Notes: a model not told the origin generated them from the sequence alone. Shown: positions 11,029-22,174, counted from the stretch's first letter. The stretch is DNA of 64,000 nt from Larimichthys crocea (GCF_000972845.2 NC_040017.1:23459606-23523605); one strand, 5' to 3'. Numbers and translations are program-made.

Positions 11029-11385
11029 ATACAGTGCAGACAAGTTTTTTTTCTAAATATCATTAGTATGAACACTACATTTGATTTCATAGCTTTTACA
11101 GCTTTCTGGCATTCACAGTGGCCTTTTATTGTGGCCAGCCTAATGCACACCTGTGCAATAATCATGCTGTCTAATCAGCATCTTGATATGCCACACCTGT
11201 GAGGTGTTGCAAAGGAGAAGTGCTCATTATCACAGATTTAGACAGATTTGTGAACAATATTTGAGAGAAATGGTTATTTTGTGGATATAGAAAGTGTTTG
11301 AGTTCATCTCATGAAAAATGAGAGCAAAAACAAAAGTGTTGCATTTATATTTATATTTATATTTTACATTATTGTTCAGTGTATA
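11029..11385. mobile_element. Non-autonomous DNA transposon (MITE), TA-flanked
   Basis: The left end TATACAGTGCAGACAA and the right end TTGTTCAGTGTATA form an imperfect terminal inverted repeat. The interior has GGCCTTTTATTGTGGCCAGC and AATAATCATGCTGTCTAATC, which I recognise as a short, highly conserved element found in many fish genomes. No transposase frame is present. The right end lies about 5 bp from an odorant-receptor fragment. Confidence 0.6.
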
Positions 11386-11388
11386 AAT

Positions 11389-11455
11389 CGGGACCAAAAA
11401 AAGGTAGAAAAACTAAAACTGACACACCAAGAGCTCTTTAAAAAAAAGGGGGACA
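11389..11455 (-). pseudogene. Odorant-receptor pseudogene fragment (TM6-TM7 region)
   Basis: About 65 bp, including GAAAAACTAAAACTGACACA and CCAAGAGCTCTT, match the OR4 coding strand at 12318-12385, which encodes the end of the third extracellular loop and TM7 (RALGVSILVFPP). The match is collinear but has an expanded A-run and no flanking receptor sequence. It is a truncated relic abutting the MITE at 11029-11385. Confidence 0.65.
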
Positions 11456-12231
11456 CTCTGTTTTATAGACTGCTCTGCCTCATATGTTGAACAGGTCTAT
11501 AATTTTCCATAGAGGATAACACATGATCCAAATCATACTCACATATACACACAATCACATATTATTATTTGCTTTCATACATTTATCATTTTTTAATTGC
11601 TTGGCTCACATACTTCATATCATACTTTCCACCACCACATCCTCATTATCACTTTAAGTGTTTACATACATTCATACTGTGCATGCACATGCTGACATGT
11701 TACCTTTTTTTATACTTTCTATTTTATATTATATGTACAGTAGGTCACTTCACAGACATGTGCCTAGTTGAGATGATTTAGACAAAAAGCAGCTGACAAG
11801 TATTCAACAGATGTGATAACTCCTTCAAGGCTGTGGGAAAAATCTTTCCTTATTATCTTATTAAAGGTCAGGAGTGTGTGAAGCGTTGATCAAAACAAAA
11901 GGCTTTCAAGAGTCTGAAATATGAAACATTTGTTTTTATTCAAAGACTGAACAGCACAGCACAGATTTGATTAATAAACCACACAGAAACATTATTTTTG
12001 TTTGTTTAGAGTTCAGCAATAACTGCAGCATGATTAATGAATGTAAAGTTGTTTGGACTTTAGAAACCAGGTAGCTGTGGTCCACTGAGCACATGATAAG
12101 TGAATACATGACAACAATCACATGTGAAGAAGACAAGAATAAGTATAGAACATGTTAAATCTCTGACACATTTTACAAAAGACTTTAGATAAATAAATAT
12201 TAAACATATTATCAAATATATAGCAAACTTG
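11456..12231. other. Gene-poor 3' flank of OR4
   Basis: AT-rich DNA with no recognisable gene, mobile element or RNA. Short frames at 11569-11781 and 11936-12254 are low-complexity. Confidence 0.5.
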
Positions 12232-13173
12232 TTACAGCTCTGATGAAGCTCCATTTCTTTTTAGCAAAGTTTTTATGCTCTGCTTGAGTTCTTTGGTTTT
12301 TAGTGCATATATGATTGGGTCCAAAAGAGGTGGAAAAACTAAAATTGACACACCGAGAGCTCTTCTCAGAAAAGGAGACGTACTCTCAATACGATGAGCA
12401 AGAAGAGTAACAAAAGTATTGATTTGTAGGATTATGAAAACAACTAAATGTGAGCCACTTGTCTGAAGGGCTTTTTTCCTGGCTTCAGGATGATTAGTCA
12501 TGACACATGTGCGTAAAATCTGTGCATAGGTATAAATTATTATTAACAGTGATCCACCTTGGAGTAAACCTACATTAAACAGTCCATAGATGTTGTTCAC
12601 TCTTTTGTCCTCGCAGACCAGTTTCAATAATGATGGATTGTTACAGAACAAATCCACAATATTTGTCCTGCAGATTTTGAACCGTGCAAACAACAGAAAC
12701 AACGTAACCATTATCGATAAATTGATCAACCATATTATGACAATGATTCTAACTGTGTTGTGTGGAGTCATGATGGCATTATACCTCAATGGACAACATA
12801 TAGCAATATATCTGTCATATGCCATGGCACTCAAGATCAGCAAGTTTCCTGTACCATAAACATGAATCAGAAAACCCTGAATAACACATGCAGGATAGGA
12901 AATCAGTCTGTTCTGTGTCACAATGCTGAAAACGAGATGAGGGAAAAACGCTGTACCACCGAGCATGTCACTAACAGGCAAGTTGAACAGCAGGATAAAC
13001 ATCGGCTTGTGCAGCTTCTTACTCCAAGCAATAGTTGCTAATACCGTCAAGTTGAAAAACATAATAACCATATATGTTAAAGTCCCAAACAAAAATGCTG
13101 GATAAACATATGCGTCAGATAATCCTAGTGTTTCCAATTGTAGTAAAACTGGAAAAGATGTGTTTGTGTACAT
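12232..13173 (-). CDS. Odorant receptor 4, diverged, with a DPIIY TM7 motif
   Basis: A 313-aa intronless OR starting MYTNTSFPVLLQLE at the ATG 13173-13171; the in-frame codon nine bases further upstream is GTG. NTS near the N-terminus is a glycosylation site. Motifs are LHKPMF (IC1), AMAYDRYIAICCPLRYN, KALQTSGSHLVVF (TM6, with the usual QTC cysteine replaced by serine) and FPPLLDPIIYALKTKEL. Asparagine of the NPxxY motif is aspartate here (GAC at 12321-12319), a one-base change. DPxxY is tolerated in many class A GPCRs, so this may be functional. It is only distantly similar to OR1-3 but shares their ICCPL(K/R)YN loop. Confidence 0.92.
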   Translation of the reverse strand: MYTNTSFPVLLQLETLGLSDAYVYPAFLFGTLTYMVIMFFNLTVLATIAWSKKLHKPMFILLFNLPVSDMLGGTAFFPHLVFSIVTQNRLISYPACVIQGFLIHVYGTGNLLILSAMAYDRYIAICCPLRYNAIMTPHNTVRIIVIIWLINLSIMVTLFLLFARFKICRTNIVDLFCNNPSLLKLVCEDKRVNNIYGLFNVGLLQGGSLLIIIYTYAQILRTCVMTNHPEARKKALQTSGSHLVVFIILQINTFVTLLAHRIESTSPFLRRALGVSILVFPPLLDPIIYALKTKELKQSIKTLLKRNGASSEL

Positions 13174-13554
13174 CCTGTACACTATGTTGTTGTTACTGTT
13201 GCACCTTCTGTTGTAAAACAGCTCAAAAAGAGAAACACATTAGAAACACTTTGAACAAAGAATCAAAGAAATCCTGTGGAGTAATTCAGCTGTAGCTCTG
13301 ATATCTTACTCCTGTCAGTGCTACTCACCTGCAGTTGGAATGTGTTGTAAGACACAGTGTAAAAGATTCTGCCTTTTATAATTTAGGCACACAAGTTTGT
13401 AACCATATAGCCACTGGGGACTCCGGACATGAAGGAAAAACATGTTTACGTGCTGTCACCCACAGGTTTCTGTTTTGACACTCAGAATATGGTGGAACTA
13501 GCCGCTGCCATGTTGCCAGGCCTGCCTCTTCCACCTCCTGGCTGATCTAAAAAA
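13174..13554. other. 5' flank of OR4
   Basis: No gene or mobile element recognised. It should contain the OR4 promoter, but I could not identify a convincing core element. Confidence 0.4.
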
Positions 13555-14523
13555 TGTCAAGTCAACTTTATTATCAATGCTGCTATATGTACAGTACATG
13601 CAGAGAACTGAAATTGCGTTTACCTCTTATCCCGGTGCAAACAGCAATAAACATGAAATATGAGTAAAAGATGTAAAAAAATAAAATAAAATAAATATAT
13701 AAATATAAAAATATATACAAGGTAAAAGACATCCATGTGGCAATATGGCACAGTATGAACAGAATTATCAGTATAAATATACTGTAAATATGGCAGTAGG
13801 GACAGAATTCAGTATAAACAGTGAGGTCTATCAAAAATGTAATTTGTAAACAGTTGTCTGTTTACACAGTGCAAATTCGGTTTGCAAGTATTGCAAATAT
13901 TTTGGAGTCTGTAAAAGCAGTGTCCAGAGTTTGTGGGGGCAGCGGGCAGAGAAGAAAAGGGGGGGGCAGTGCTGATGTGTGCTGTAAATGTCCTGGAGGG
14001 AGGTGAGGGGGGCACCGATGATGCTGCTCTCACTATGCGCTGCAAGGTCTTCCTGCAGGATGCAATGCAGCTGCCGCACCACACAGTGATGCAGCTGGTG
14101 GTTCCATGCTAGAAGGTGTGCATGATGGGGACTGGTGCTCTGGGTCTTCTCAGGAACCTGGTGCTGCTCACTCTCTACAGCAGCACCGTTGATGGTCAGT
14201 GGATGGTGCTGGGTGGAGGCTTTCTGGAAGTCGACAACAATCTCCTTCGACTTCCCCACGTTCAGAGAGAGATTGTTGTCTCTGCACCACTTGGCCAGTC
14301 GGCTCACCTCGTCCCTGTAGTCTGACTCGTTGTTGTTGATGGGCCCCACCACAGTTGTGTCGTCTGCGAACTTGTTGTGTGTTGGTGTGCAGTCATGGGT
14401 CAGCAGGGTGAAGAGTAAGGGGCTGAGCACACACCTTATCCACAAATTGACAAAGACGTGGATTGTCGATGCACCTAGGGCAGCCTGAATGAAGTCTGGG
14501 TGGTCAAACAAGCCACCTGTCAA
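13555..14523 (-). mobile_element. Decayed Rex-like LINE, 3' part
   Basis: The minus-strand frame at 13831-14523 reads VLSPLLFTLLTHDC, KFADDTTVVG and CRDNNLSLNVGKSKEIVVDF, typical of fish non-LTR reverse transcriptases with an FADD catalytic box. It then passes through a frameshifted thumb/C-terminal region (ITINGAAVE-like, then SSIIGAPLTSLQDIY). Positions 13555-13830 would be the 3' untranslated tail. The N-terminal half and endonuclease are missing, consistent with 5' truncation. Confidence 0.8.
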
Positions 14524-14577
14524 TCAAACCAGCCGCACTAGCTTTAATTGACTGAATAAATGATATATCATTATTGC

Positions 14578-15290
14578 AGCGTGTTGTATCTGTTGCCATA
14601 ACTACACGTTTGAGGTGGATTTGGCAGCACATGCCGACCAACTCACAGTCATATACTGCTAAACTCTGCCCTCACATCAGGAATGCAGCCTGATATATTA
14701 GAACCACTTTAAACTACAATGAGCTGTAGGTAGCTCAGACATGACCTAATTTATCCATCCATCATCTGTAACCACTTATCCTCATCAGGGTCACAGTGGG
14801 GCTGGAGCCTATCCTAGAACATGCAAACTCCACACAGAAAGCTTTTCTGAGGATTGGACCAGGAACCTTCTTGCTGTGAGGCAACAGTGCTGACCACTGC
14901 TCCACCGTGCCGAGAATATCAGAGACAGAGGGAAGGAGAAATATATTAATAGCTTCATTACTTTATTTCTGCCAAGCAGTTTATTCCGTTCACTAAATAT
15001 TATATTGTTGTTCATTTCAGTGGAATCAGTGGATTCTTTAAAATCATTTTTGTAAACTTGATTTTCTGAGGTGACAACATAAGTCACATTGCATTATTAT
15101 ATTGTGTATCTGTTGCCATAACTACACATTTGAGTTGGTGTAACCTTTGTTTCCTGCATACAGGCCATCAAGTCACTACACTTACCAGTCCGACCAAGTC
15201 ACCACTGTGATACACTGCTGGCCTCACATCAGAAGAAGTTTGTAGCCTGATATGTTAGAACAACTTTGAGCTACAATGAGCTGTAGTTAC
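14578..15290. repeat. Imperfect direct duplication, ~160-185 bp, about 530 bp apart
   Basis: Both 14578-14735 and 15106-15290 contain TATCTGTTGCCATAACTACA, CCTCACATCAG and CTACAATGAGCTGTAG in the same order and orientation. The teleost dispersed repeat at 14758-14915 lies between the copies. Confidence 0.65.
14758..14915 (+). repeat. Teleost-wide dispersed repeat
   Basis: It contains ATCATCTGTAACCACTTATC, GGGTCACAGTGGGGCTGGAG and ACCTTCTTGCTGTGAGGCAA in the order seen in this common fish repeat. The central part is deleted relative to the copy at 31320-31562. Confidence 0.75.
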
Positions 15291-15472
15291 TTGTATTTGT
15301 ACTGATACTGATTAATTTGTCTTACAAGTAACACACAATCTGATATATTAAGCCCTTTATTCATATCTATAGATCCTAATTATGAAAATGTGAAACTGCC
15401 TTTACTGCAGCTGGTCAAAAACAACTGTAAGCAACATAATACATTTCTTTTTCACAGAAAAACTTTATTATA

Positions 15473-15561
15473 TGTTGTTGATATCACAATAGAAATGATA
15501 CAATACAATCTTCACTGTTGTTGATATCACAATAGAAATGATACAATACAATCTTCACTGT
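15473..15561. repeat. Exact 43-bp tandem duplication
   Basis: The 43-bp unit beginning TGTTGTTGATATCACAATAG occurs at 15473-15515 and again at 15516-15558 without a difference, followed by the first bases of a third unit. It is probably a recent slippage or replication event. Confidence 0.9.
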
Positions 15562-15989
15562 ATGAAAGGGTTTCAAATAGAATCTGCAGCTTTGACAAAA
15601 CATTTTAAAGCACAATAAATAATTGGTAATAATAAGTTTAAACCTTTCAGGTTAAAATATTTTTTTTTAACTAGTATATATATTTTTTTTAATACTTTTT
15701 TTTTACAAACAACATTAAATATGAGTAAAGAATTAAGAAGATGGGCTGCAAAGTTCACTCTTCTTGAGAAAAAGAAGATAAGAACAAGTAAAGACATATG
15801 AAGTATCTGAGACATTGTACTTTAAATGAAAATGTAATTTGAAGTATTACATGCAGTGAGACAAATATCTCCATTTAGACTTTAAGCACAAAGCGTCTAC
15901 ACACCAAACAAACACAATAGAAGTGATCCTAATAAATAAAAAAATGTTGTAATAAGCAGACACAGTAAAGCAACATATTTCAAAGCCTG

Positions 15990-16047
15990 AAATAAGATGC
16001 TTCCTCCTGGCATTATTAAAGTATTTCTGATTCTGATTCTGATTCTT
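15990..16047 (+). mobile_element. Retroposon 3' tail with (CTGATT)n
   Basis: GCATTATTAAAGTATTTCTG followed by three CTGATT units matches the tail found in stim1 intron 2 near 40880-40942 (GGGGATTAATAAAGTACTT). This microsatellite-like end is typical of fish LINE/SINE insertions. The body of the element is not recognisable. Confidence 0.5.
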
Positions 16048-16358
16048 ACACAAGTTTCATCTCATCATTATTAACTGTGAGGCTTTTAGGACGTTGGATA
16101 TCTCATATCCTTGACTGGATTAAAAATCTTCCTAACCTTTTACAAAACTGTGTTGAGGTAAAACTATACTGACAAAATAATACAGTAAATACATTAGAAA
16201 ACAGGGTTTAGGGTTTTCACAACAAACAAAACTGTTAAAAGTGATTTTAGTTTGTGTTCATGCATACTTTAAGTTGTTTATTGTATCACAGAGCTGCTGA
16301 GATAGCACAGTGTTATCGTTGATAAGATTCAATGCTGCTGACAGCCTTGTGTAAAGAT

Positions 16359-17294
16359 TTAGTTGGACACTCTTTTTTTTATGACTCTCAGCATAGTGTT
16401 TCGTATTTCACTTGTATACAGCCCGTATACAATTGGATTCAGGAGTGGAGGTACGAGAAATATCAGCATGCCCATTATCTTTTGCAAGTCAGCTGACACA
16501 TTTGTGAACCTGTGAGATAAAATTGTAAAAGTTCCCACAATCTCAAATATGATTAATATAACCAGCTGTGCAACACACGTGTTGATAGCTTTTGTTTTTG
16601 CCTCGGACCTCCTTGAAACCAGACACGTGATCAGAATCTTCACATAGGAAAAGGCCTGAAGAGACACACTTACAGCCTGCATGACAGCTGTGTTAAATAA
16701 TCCTATGATATTATTGACTGCCCTGTTTCCACACGTGAGCTTCAGTAGAGATGGGTTATCACAGAACACATTCATAATAACAGATTTGCACCTGGGAAGT
16801 CTTGTCTGCAAAGAGAACAATGACACAATCAAGACAAAGTCAAGACCCCAAACTAGAGAGATGATACAGACAACGATTCTGGGGGTCATGATAGTGCTGT
16901 AGCGTAACGGCATGCAGATGGCAGCATAACGATCAAAAGACATTGCTGCAAGAATAAACAAAATTCCACCACCATACATGTGGAGCAAGAATGCTTGCAA
17001 AACACAGAGAGGATAGTAAACCTTATTTGTCTCTGTAACAATGTCTGACAGCACTTTTGGCAGCATTGCAGTTATGCCTACCAGATCATTGAGAGGAAGA
17101 CTGAACAGGATGAAATACATGGGTTTGTGAAGGTTCTTCTGCAAAATGATCAAACTCAACAAGGTCAGATTACAAAAAATGCCAAAAAGATAAATGATCA
17201 GACCAAGAAAGAATATGGGATACTTTCCTCCAGGTGGAATAACGAATGGGTCGAGGGTTAGCTCGGAGTTGAACCCAAAAGATGTATTTTCCAT
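16359..17294 (-). CDS. Odorant receptor 5 (seven-transmembrane GPCR)
   Basis: A 311-aa intronless OR beginning MENTSFGFNSEL at the ATG 17294-17292; the preceding in-frame GTG is not a credible start. NTS is a likely glycosylation site. Motifs are LHKPMYF (IC1), SFDRYAAICMPLRYS (TM3/IC2, with SFDRYAA in place of MAYDRYVA), KAINTCVAQLVIL at TM6 (the usual ALQTCASHL is altered) and VPPLLNPIVYGLYTSEIR in TM7. It is the most diverged minus-strand receptor of the window and has no close paralogue here. It appears intact. Confidence 0.94.
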   Translation of the reverse strand: MENTSFGFNSELTLDPFVIPPGGKYPIFFLGLIIYLFGIFCNLTLLSLIILQKNLHKPMYFILFSLPLNDLVGITAMLPKVLSDIVTETNKVYYPLCVLQAFLLHMYGGGILFILAAMSFDRYAAICMPLRYSTIMTPRIVVCIISLVWGLDFVLIVSLFSLQTRLPRCKSVIMNVFCDNPSLLKLTCGNRAVNNIIGLFNTAVMQAVSVSLQAFSYVKILITCLVSRRSEAKTKAINTCVAQLVILIIFEIVGTFTILSHRFTNVSADLQKIMGMLIFLVPPLLNPIVYGLYTSEIRNTMLRVIKKRVSN

Positions 17295-19825
17295 TCTCAC
17301 TTCAACAAAAACAACAATTAGATTTCATTATTGGAAACTGAATAAAGCTGATACAAGTAAGACAACCTGCCACTTTTAAAGCAGTGCTGCATAAAGTGTT
17401 GAGAGTTGCCACAACCACCTTTATTTGTAGTCGCCAAACCCATAACCAACCAAAAAAGCTACGTCACCATTTGCCTCTGGGATTGTCAGAAGCTTTTGCA
17501 AATATGAATAATATCAGAATTACTATGAATATTAGTACTCTACTAAGTATATAGCAAGTTTTTTTTTTTAAATAAACACATTTTATGTAGTCCTCGGATT
17601 ACTAATCACAATTAGGTTGAGCACAAAGAACCAGATCATGGATTGTTTTGTCTCGTTAGTAAATTAAACTTAAAGAAGGTTAAATCCCAACAAACTGATA
17701 TATCATTATGGATTATTATTATACAATGGAATTGTTGGGTCTCTGTAAATATTATTATAAAGGGTTTGGTCTATATTTAAAGTATGAATAATTACCTTTA
17801 TTGCAGCTGATTTGAATAGAGTCAAACTGAGAATGAGTAGACAAATGGAAAATATCTTTAATCTAGACGAAAAGGAAGGACATGTTTTCTGTTGCGATAT
17901 AAGAATTATTTTGATATATTATTATATTTTATTATATTATATATTATTTGTTGGACATTTAATCCAATCAAGTGATAGAAAGTAAGGCTGGGTTTCATAT
18001 TAAATTCTTAAGAAAGTATTGTACCAAATGTATTAGTCTTAATGTATTTAATTGAGTCCTTAGATTTAAACTAAAAAAAACAAAACAAAAAGAAAATTAC
18101 TAAGTCTATCATCCACTCATTCAAAAGGGGCTCTTCAATATGTTTACATTATGTCCATTTCTTTGAAAATACTTTTTTTAACTAGATAAACTCTTAAAAT
18201 CTTTTCCAACTTTTAACTTCTTCAGGGACTACTGTGACAATATTACGTAAGATACATTACAATTACAGTTACATCAGCTGCAGCATGCTTTGTCAAAACA
18301 CCTCCATTAATGAGTCCCTTTGAGATATTATTAAATCGTGTTTATTATTAACTGTCTCACATTGTAATTAATCCCTTGACAATTAGAGAACCTCCGGCTC
18401 TTTCCTTGTTATTTGCTAATGATGAACATTGTTTAATAAAACCCAGAGGGAGGCTGTAGCATGTGACATTACAACTTGTAAACATTTGACTCTTTAACTT
18501 ATAACTTTATTATGCGTCATTAAGTGAAACATTTGAACATTAAGTTCACAGTTGACCACAACGTGGCCGTTCCTTTGTTCCTTTGTGTGTGTTTTTTTCA
18601 ATCTCATTTATATGTTTTATAAAAGAAAATATAAAATGCACACTTTAAATGAATTTGTCAGCTGGCTTAATCAGTTAAAAATGTATAACATATTAAAATT
18701 GAACGGTTAAACCTGTTCTTCTTCTTCTTCTTGTTGTTTATATGTCCCAGAAGAAAAATACTAATTGAAACAGAGTACTGAAGTGGTCACATCAGGCCTT
18801 TGGGAACAAGGACCTTGTTCGTGTACGCTAAAGTGCTGTTAGGACATTAGGACATTAGAAAAGACTAATCACCTCACCCAGGAGAAACGGACATGATGGA
18901 CCCTTGAGCTGCTTTAAATTGATTTGACCTTCTAATTATTTTCTGTGCTTTTCCTCTCATACAACAACCGAAGTATAATAATCAGAATAATTTAGTCATT
19001 AGCAAAGTACATGATCAAAACCTGCTTTCTAGGGCCTGTGCGTGGGTTTCATTGTTGTTAGGTGAATCTTAAACTCTAACTTGTCCCGTATGTATACAAG
19101 AATTCTACTTTTATGAAGCATATATTTCTTCCTTCCATTTACAGGTTGTGAAACGATTTAAAATATGTTATTCTGTAGTAAAAAGTTACATAATTCAACA
19201 TTTTGCTTCAATACCTAAAGAAAGAGTATGTGGAAATTAGTTTTTGTTGTATGTAAGTTTATCACAGGGCTGACACATAAAGACAAACAACCTTACCTTC
19301 ATACCTATGGGCAATTTAGTGTCACCTTTTAACCTGCGTGTCTTTTGACTGTGGGTGTAGCTGGAGTACCCAGAAAGAACCCATGCAGTGACGGGGAGAA
19401 CATGCAAACTCCAAACAGAAAGACCCCAACCTTTTGGGAAAGAAAATCTCAATAAAGTGTTTAAAGAACATTTTAGGCCCTTATTTGATCATAAATAATA
19501 ACATCAACTATCATGCGCACTGCCTTTTATTGAATTTGAGTCATCAGTTAATATAATTAATATTAATGTGCTTGTTGGTTTGACTGGAGAGAGGTGTTGA
19601 AATACAGAAAAGTAGGTTGACTTAAGCCCCAAAATGGGACATCTGACCTCTGACCTCAGGGGTTGGTTGAACCTTCATTTGTCCAGGGCTCTTCAACATG
19701 TGTTATTTGACCAAGGATTTCCATGCCTACACACGTGGGGATTACACATACAGAACAGGTGGGGGGTTAACCAAGCTTGCAGCTTGAATGGGGAGGGCAG
19801 TGAATGGATGCAACATGCCACTAAA
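17295..19825. other. Divergent intergenic region between minus- and plus-strand ORs
   Basis: No gene. The sequence is strongly AT-rich with A/T runs and a short TTC microsatellite at 18717-18735. The dispersed repeat at 19261-19440 lies in it. Because transcription diverges from here, shared regulatory DNA is possible, but nothing specific is visible. Confidence 0.5.
19261..19440 (+). repeat. Teleost-wide dispersed repeat
   Basis: It includes CAATTTAGTGTCACC, TAACCTGCGTGTCTTTTGAC and GAACATGCAAACTCCAAACA in the canonical order. Same family and strand as 1580-1672, 14758-14915 and 31320-31562. Confidence 0.8.
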
Positions 19826-19881
19826 GATAAAAAGATCGAGATCCAGCTGCTTAGTCGGGATGTCTCACTTCCTCACACAAG
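19826..19881 (+). promoter_or_regulatory. Putative OR6 core promoter and first non-coding exon
   Basis: A degenerate TATA-like GATAAAAAG lies 45 bp before a conserved 5' splice site, CAAG|GTACTG, whose exon would end at 19881. The same module occurs upstream of OR7 and OR8, at broadly similar spacing. The partner 3' splice site lies directly before the OR6 ATG. Start site inferred only. Confidence 0.45.
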
Positions 19882-20215
19882 GTACTGTCATCTGAGAGAA
19901 CAGATTCTCCAGTGTCATTTCAGATTACACCACTGTGACTGTGCCTGATTGTAGGTTTTGTTGAGCATTGTGTGGACAAGATAGAGGTTAGACATTTAAT
20001 GTCATTTTATTGTTCATAAAGCTCCACATCTTTATTTACGAAGAGTTATGTTTATGAATTAATAGGAGACTGAAATTAATAGTCAAAAAAGCAATTATTG
20101 TCTTTACACACAAAGCATATTATAACTGAATTCATGTCTTTATTTTAGTTTTACAGTCTTTAATGGGCCTGGAGAATAAAAGCTCCACTGCCATTAAACA
20201 CTTTTTCTCTTTCAG

Positions 20216-21210
20216 GTTTTTCATCACTCAAAATGGAAAGCAACGTGTCAGTTTTAAGTGATATCCTGGAGCTCAAAGGCTTTGACATATCTCCAGAGCT
20301 CACGTATCCTCTGTTTTTCATACTGCTGTTTCTTTATGTTTGCCTGCTTTTCTCTAACATTGGAGTTCTTGTTCTGATCATCACTGAGAAAACATTGCAC
20401 CAGCCCATGTACATTCTTTTTTGCAACCTGTCTGTCAATGATCTAATAGGTAACACAGTGTTGCTACCTCAACTTATGGTTCACATCATTTCAACAGATC
20501 GGTTCATCAGCTACAATCAGTGTGCACTTCAAGCATTCTGCAGCCACACTTTTGGATCAGCTTCACATATGATTCTCATCATTATGGCAATTGACAGATA
20601 TGTGGCGATATGTCACCCTTTAAGGTACAACTCAATAATGACCACCAAAACTGTGGTTTGGCTGTCAGCATCTGCATGGGGGATGTCATTACTGCTTGTA
20701 TCTGTTCTGATAGGTCTCTCAGTGCGGCTGACCCGTTGTAGATCATTTATACAAAATTCTTACTGTGACAATGCATCTCTGTTCAAGCTTTCTTGTGACA
20801 ATGTGTCCATCAACAATATCTATGGACTGTTTTTCACTGTTCTGTTGTTTAGTTGTTCAATGGGAGGCATAGCTGCCACCTATATCCAGATAGCTCTCAT
20901 CTGCTGGATCAGGAAAAACAAAGATTTGAATAGTAGAGCACTGCAAACATGTGCAAGCCATCTGGTCGTTTATCTCATCATGCTTTGGACGGGGTTTTTA
21001 ACAATCATATTACATCGTTTCCCAGATTATCCGGATTTAAGGAAAATTGCATATGTGTTATTTCATGTGATACCTGCTAATTTAAATCCAATCATTGTGT
21101 TATTTCATGTGATACCTGCTAATTTAAATCCAATCATTTATGGGATGCAAACAAAGTCATTACGGGATAAAATTATCCATATACTGCAAAGAAAGGTGAC
21201 TCCAACCTGA
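20216..21210 (+). CDS. Odorant receptor 6 with duplicated TM7 core
   Basis: The coding frame runs from the ATG at 20233 to 21210 and encodes 325 aa, against 311 in its two sister genes. A 3' splice site (CTCTTTCAG) ends at 20215, so a 17-nt leader joins an upstream non-coding exon. OR motifs are LHQPMYI, AIDRYVAICHPLRYN, RALQTCASHLVVY and PANLNPIIYGMQTKSLRD. The 42-bp segment 21055-21096 is repeated exactly at 21097-21138, in frame. Residues VLFHVIPANLNPII (275-288) are therefore doubled (289-302). This doubles the core of TM7 and is hard to reconcile with normal folding, so the gene may be non-functional although its frame is open. Otherwise it is nearly identical to OR7 and OR8. Confidence 0.93.
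21055..21138 (+). repeat. Exact in-frame 42-bp tandem duplication in OR6 TM7
   Basis: Two identical 42-bp units begin GTGTTATTTCATGTGATACC at 21055 and 21097. OR7 and OR8 have a single unit at the homologous place. Confidence 0.97.
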
Positions 21211-22174
21211 TATATTATGTCTTCTAATACTTATTTTCATATATATTATTGTCATTCTGTCTGTGTCTGAAACATAAAGATGTTTTATACAAAGATGTCG
21301 GTTTCAACTGAAACAATTTTCATAAAGTTTACAGTTCATTCTGTGCAGGGTGATACTCTCTACAGGCAAAACATTAATTTTGTCCTGTACTGGTCAATTA
21401 TATTGATGTTAATATTTGCTTCTTTCATATAGTGGAAAGAAAAACATTTAAAATACACATTAAGGTATTTATTTTATTACGCTTTGTCAATATGTGTCTG
21501 TAGATTTCTCCATAATTTATCAAATGTTAACATTAGATAATGACTCTATTAGTTTAAAGTTTTTATCCGATGTAACTCATTCTCTGAGTGAGTTTTTTCT
21601 CATACTGACAGCACTCACAAACCTTCCAGTTTTTGTTGTCACTGTCAGAAAGTTTATAGTTTGTGTTCATTATTGAGATAATCAAGTTATTACAATTAAA
21701 TCAATACCTCTCTGACTGTGCAGATCAAAACTGATTATTATCTTTGTGAAGTCAGAATTTAAAGTATAACTGTTGTATTGGATCACATTAGATTGTAGTG
21801 TGTGTACATAATAAGCTATCCTCACAGTCAGCATGAAACCTCTGGAGGAGTTTTCTTTGCTGCCATGTTTTATTTTTGACAATTCTGCTCCACTGTATGG
21901 AATTTAGTGCTAATTTTTGTTTTTATAAAATTTGAGGTGGCACAGGCCCTTTCACGTAGCTGTGAGATTGTTTTGTACGGTTGGTTAGGTGTCTGTTTTT
22001 TAATTAAAGTCTGAGGACCCAGTGGGTGAGTGTGTATGGCTGTAAGGCTTTCTTTTGTTGTGTGTTGTCTGAACAACAGAGGAAATTAACCAACAATATT
22101 TTTTGAATAAGGTTAAAAATGATAATAAATCAAAGAAAAAGTGAAAGAAAAACAAAAGGGAGCGTCTATAACTC
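21211..22174. other. 3' flank of OR6
   Basis: No gene. Positions 21690-22090 are alignable with 25580-25985 downstream of OR7 (shared TGTTGTATTGGATCACATTA and TCCACTGTATGGAATTTAGT), showing that the duplicated unit extends well past the coding region. Confidence 0.65.

Larger units (their letters stand above)
14524..16358. other. Gene-poor interval containing several repeats
   Basis: No gene. It holds an imperfect local duplication (14578-14735 and 15106-15290), the teleost repeat at 14758-14915, an exact 43-bp tandem duplication at 15473-15558 and a retroposon tail at 15990-16047. Confidence 0.6.
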
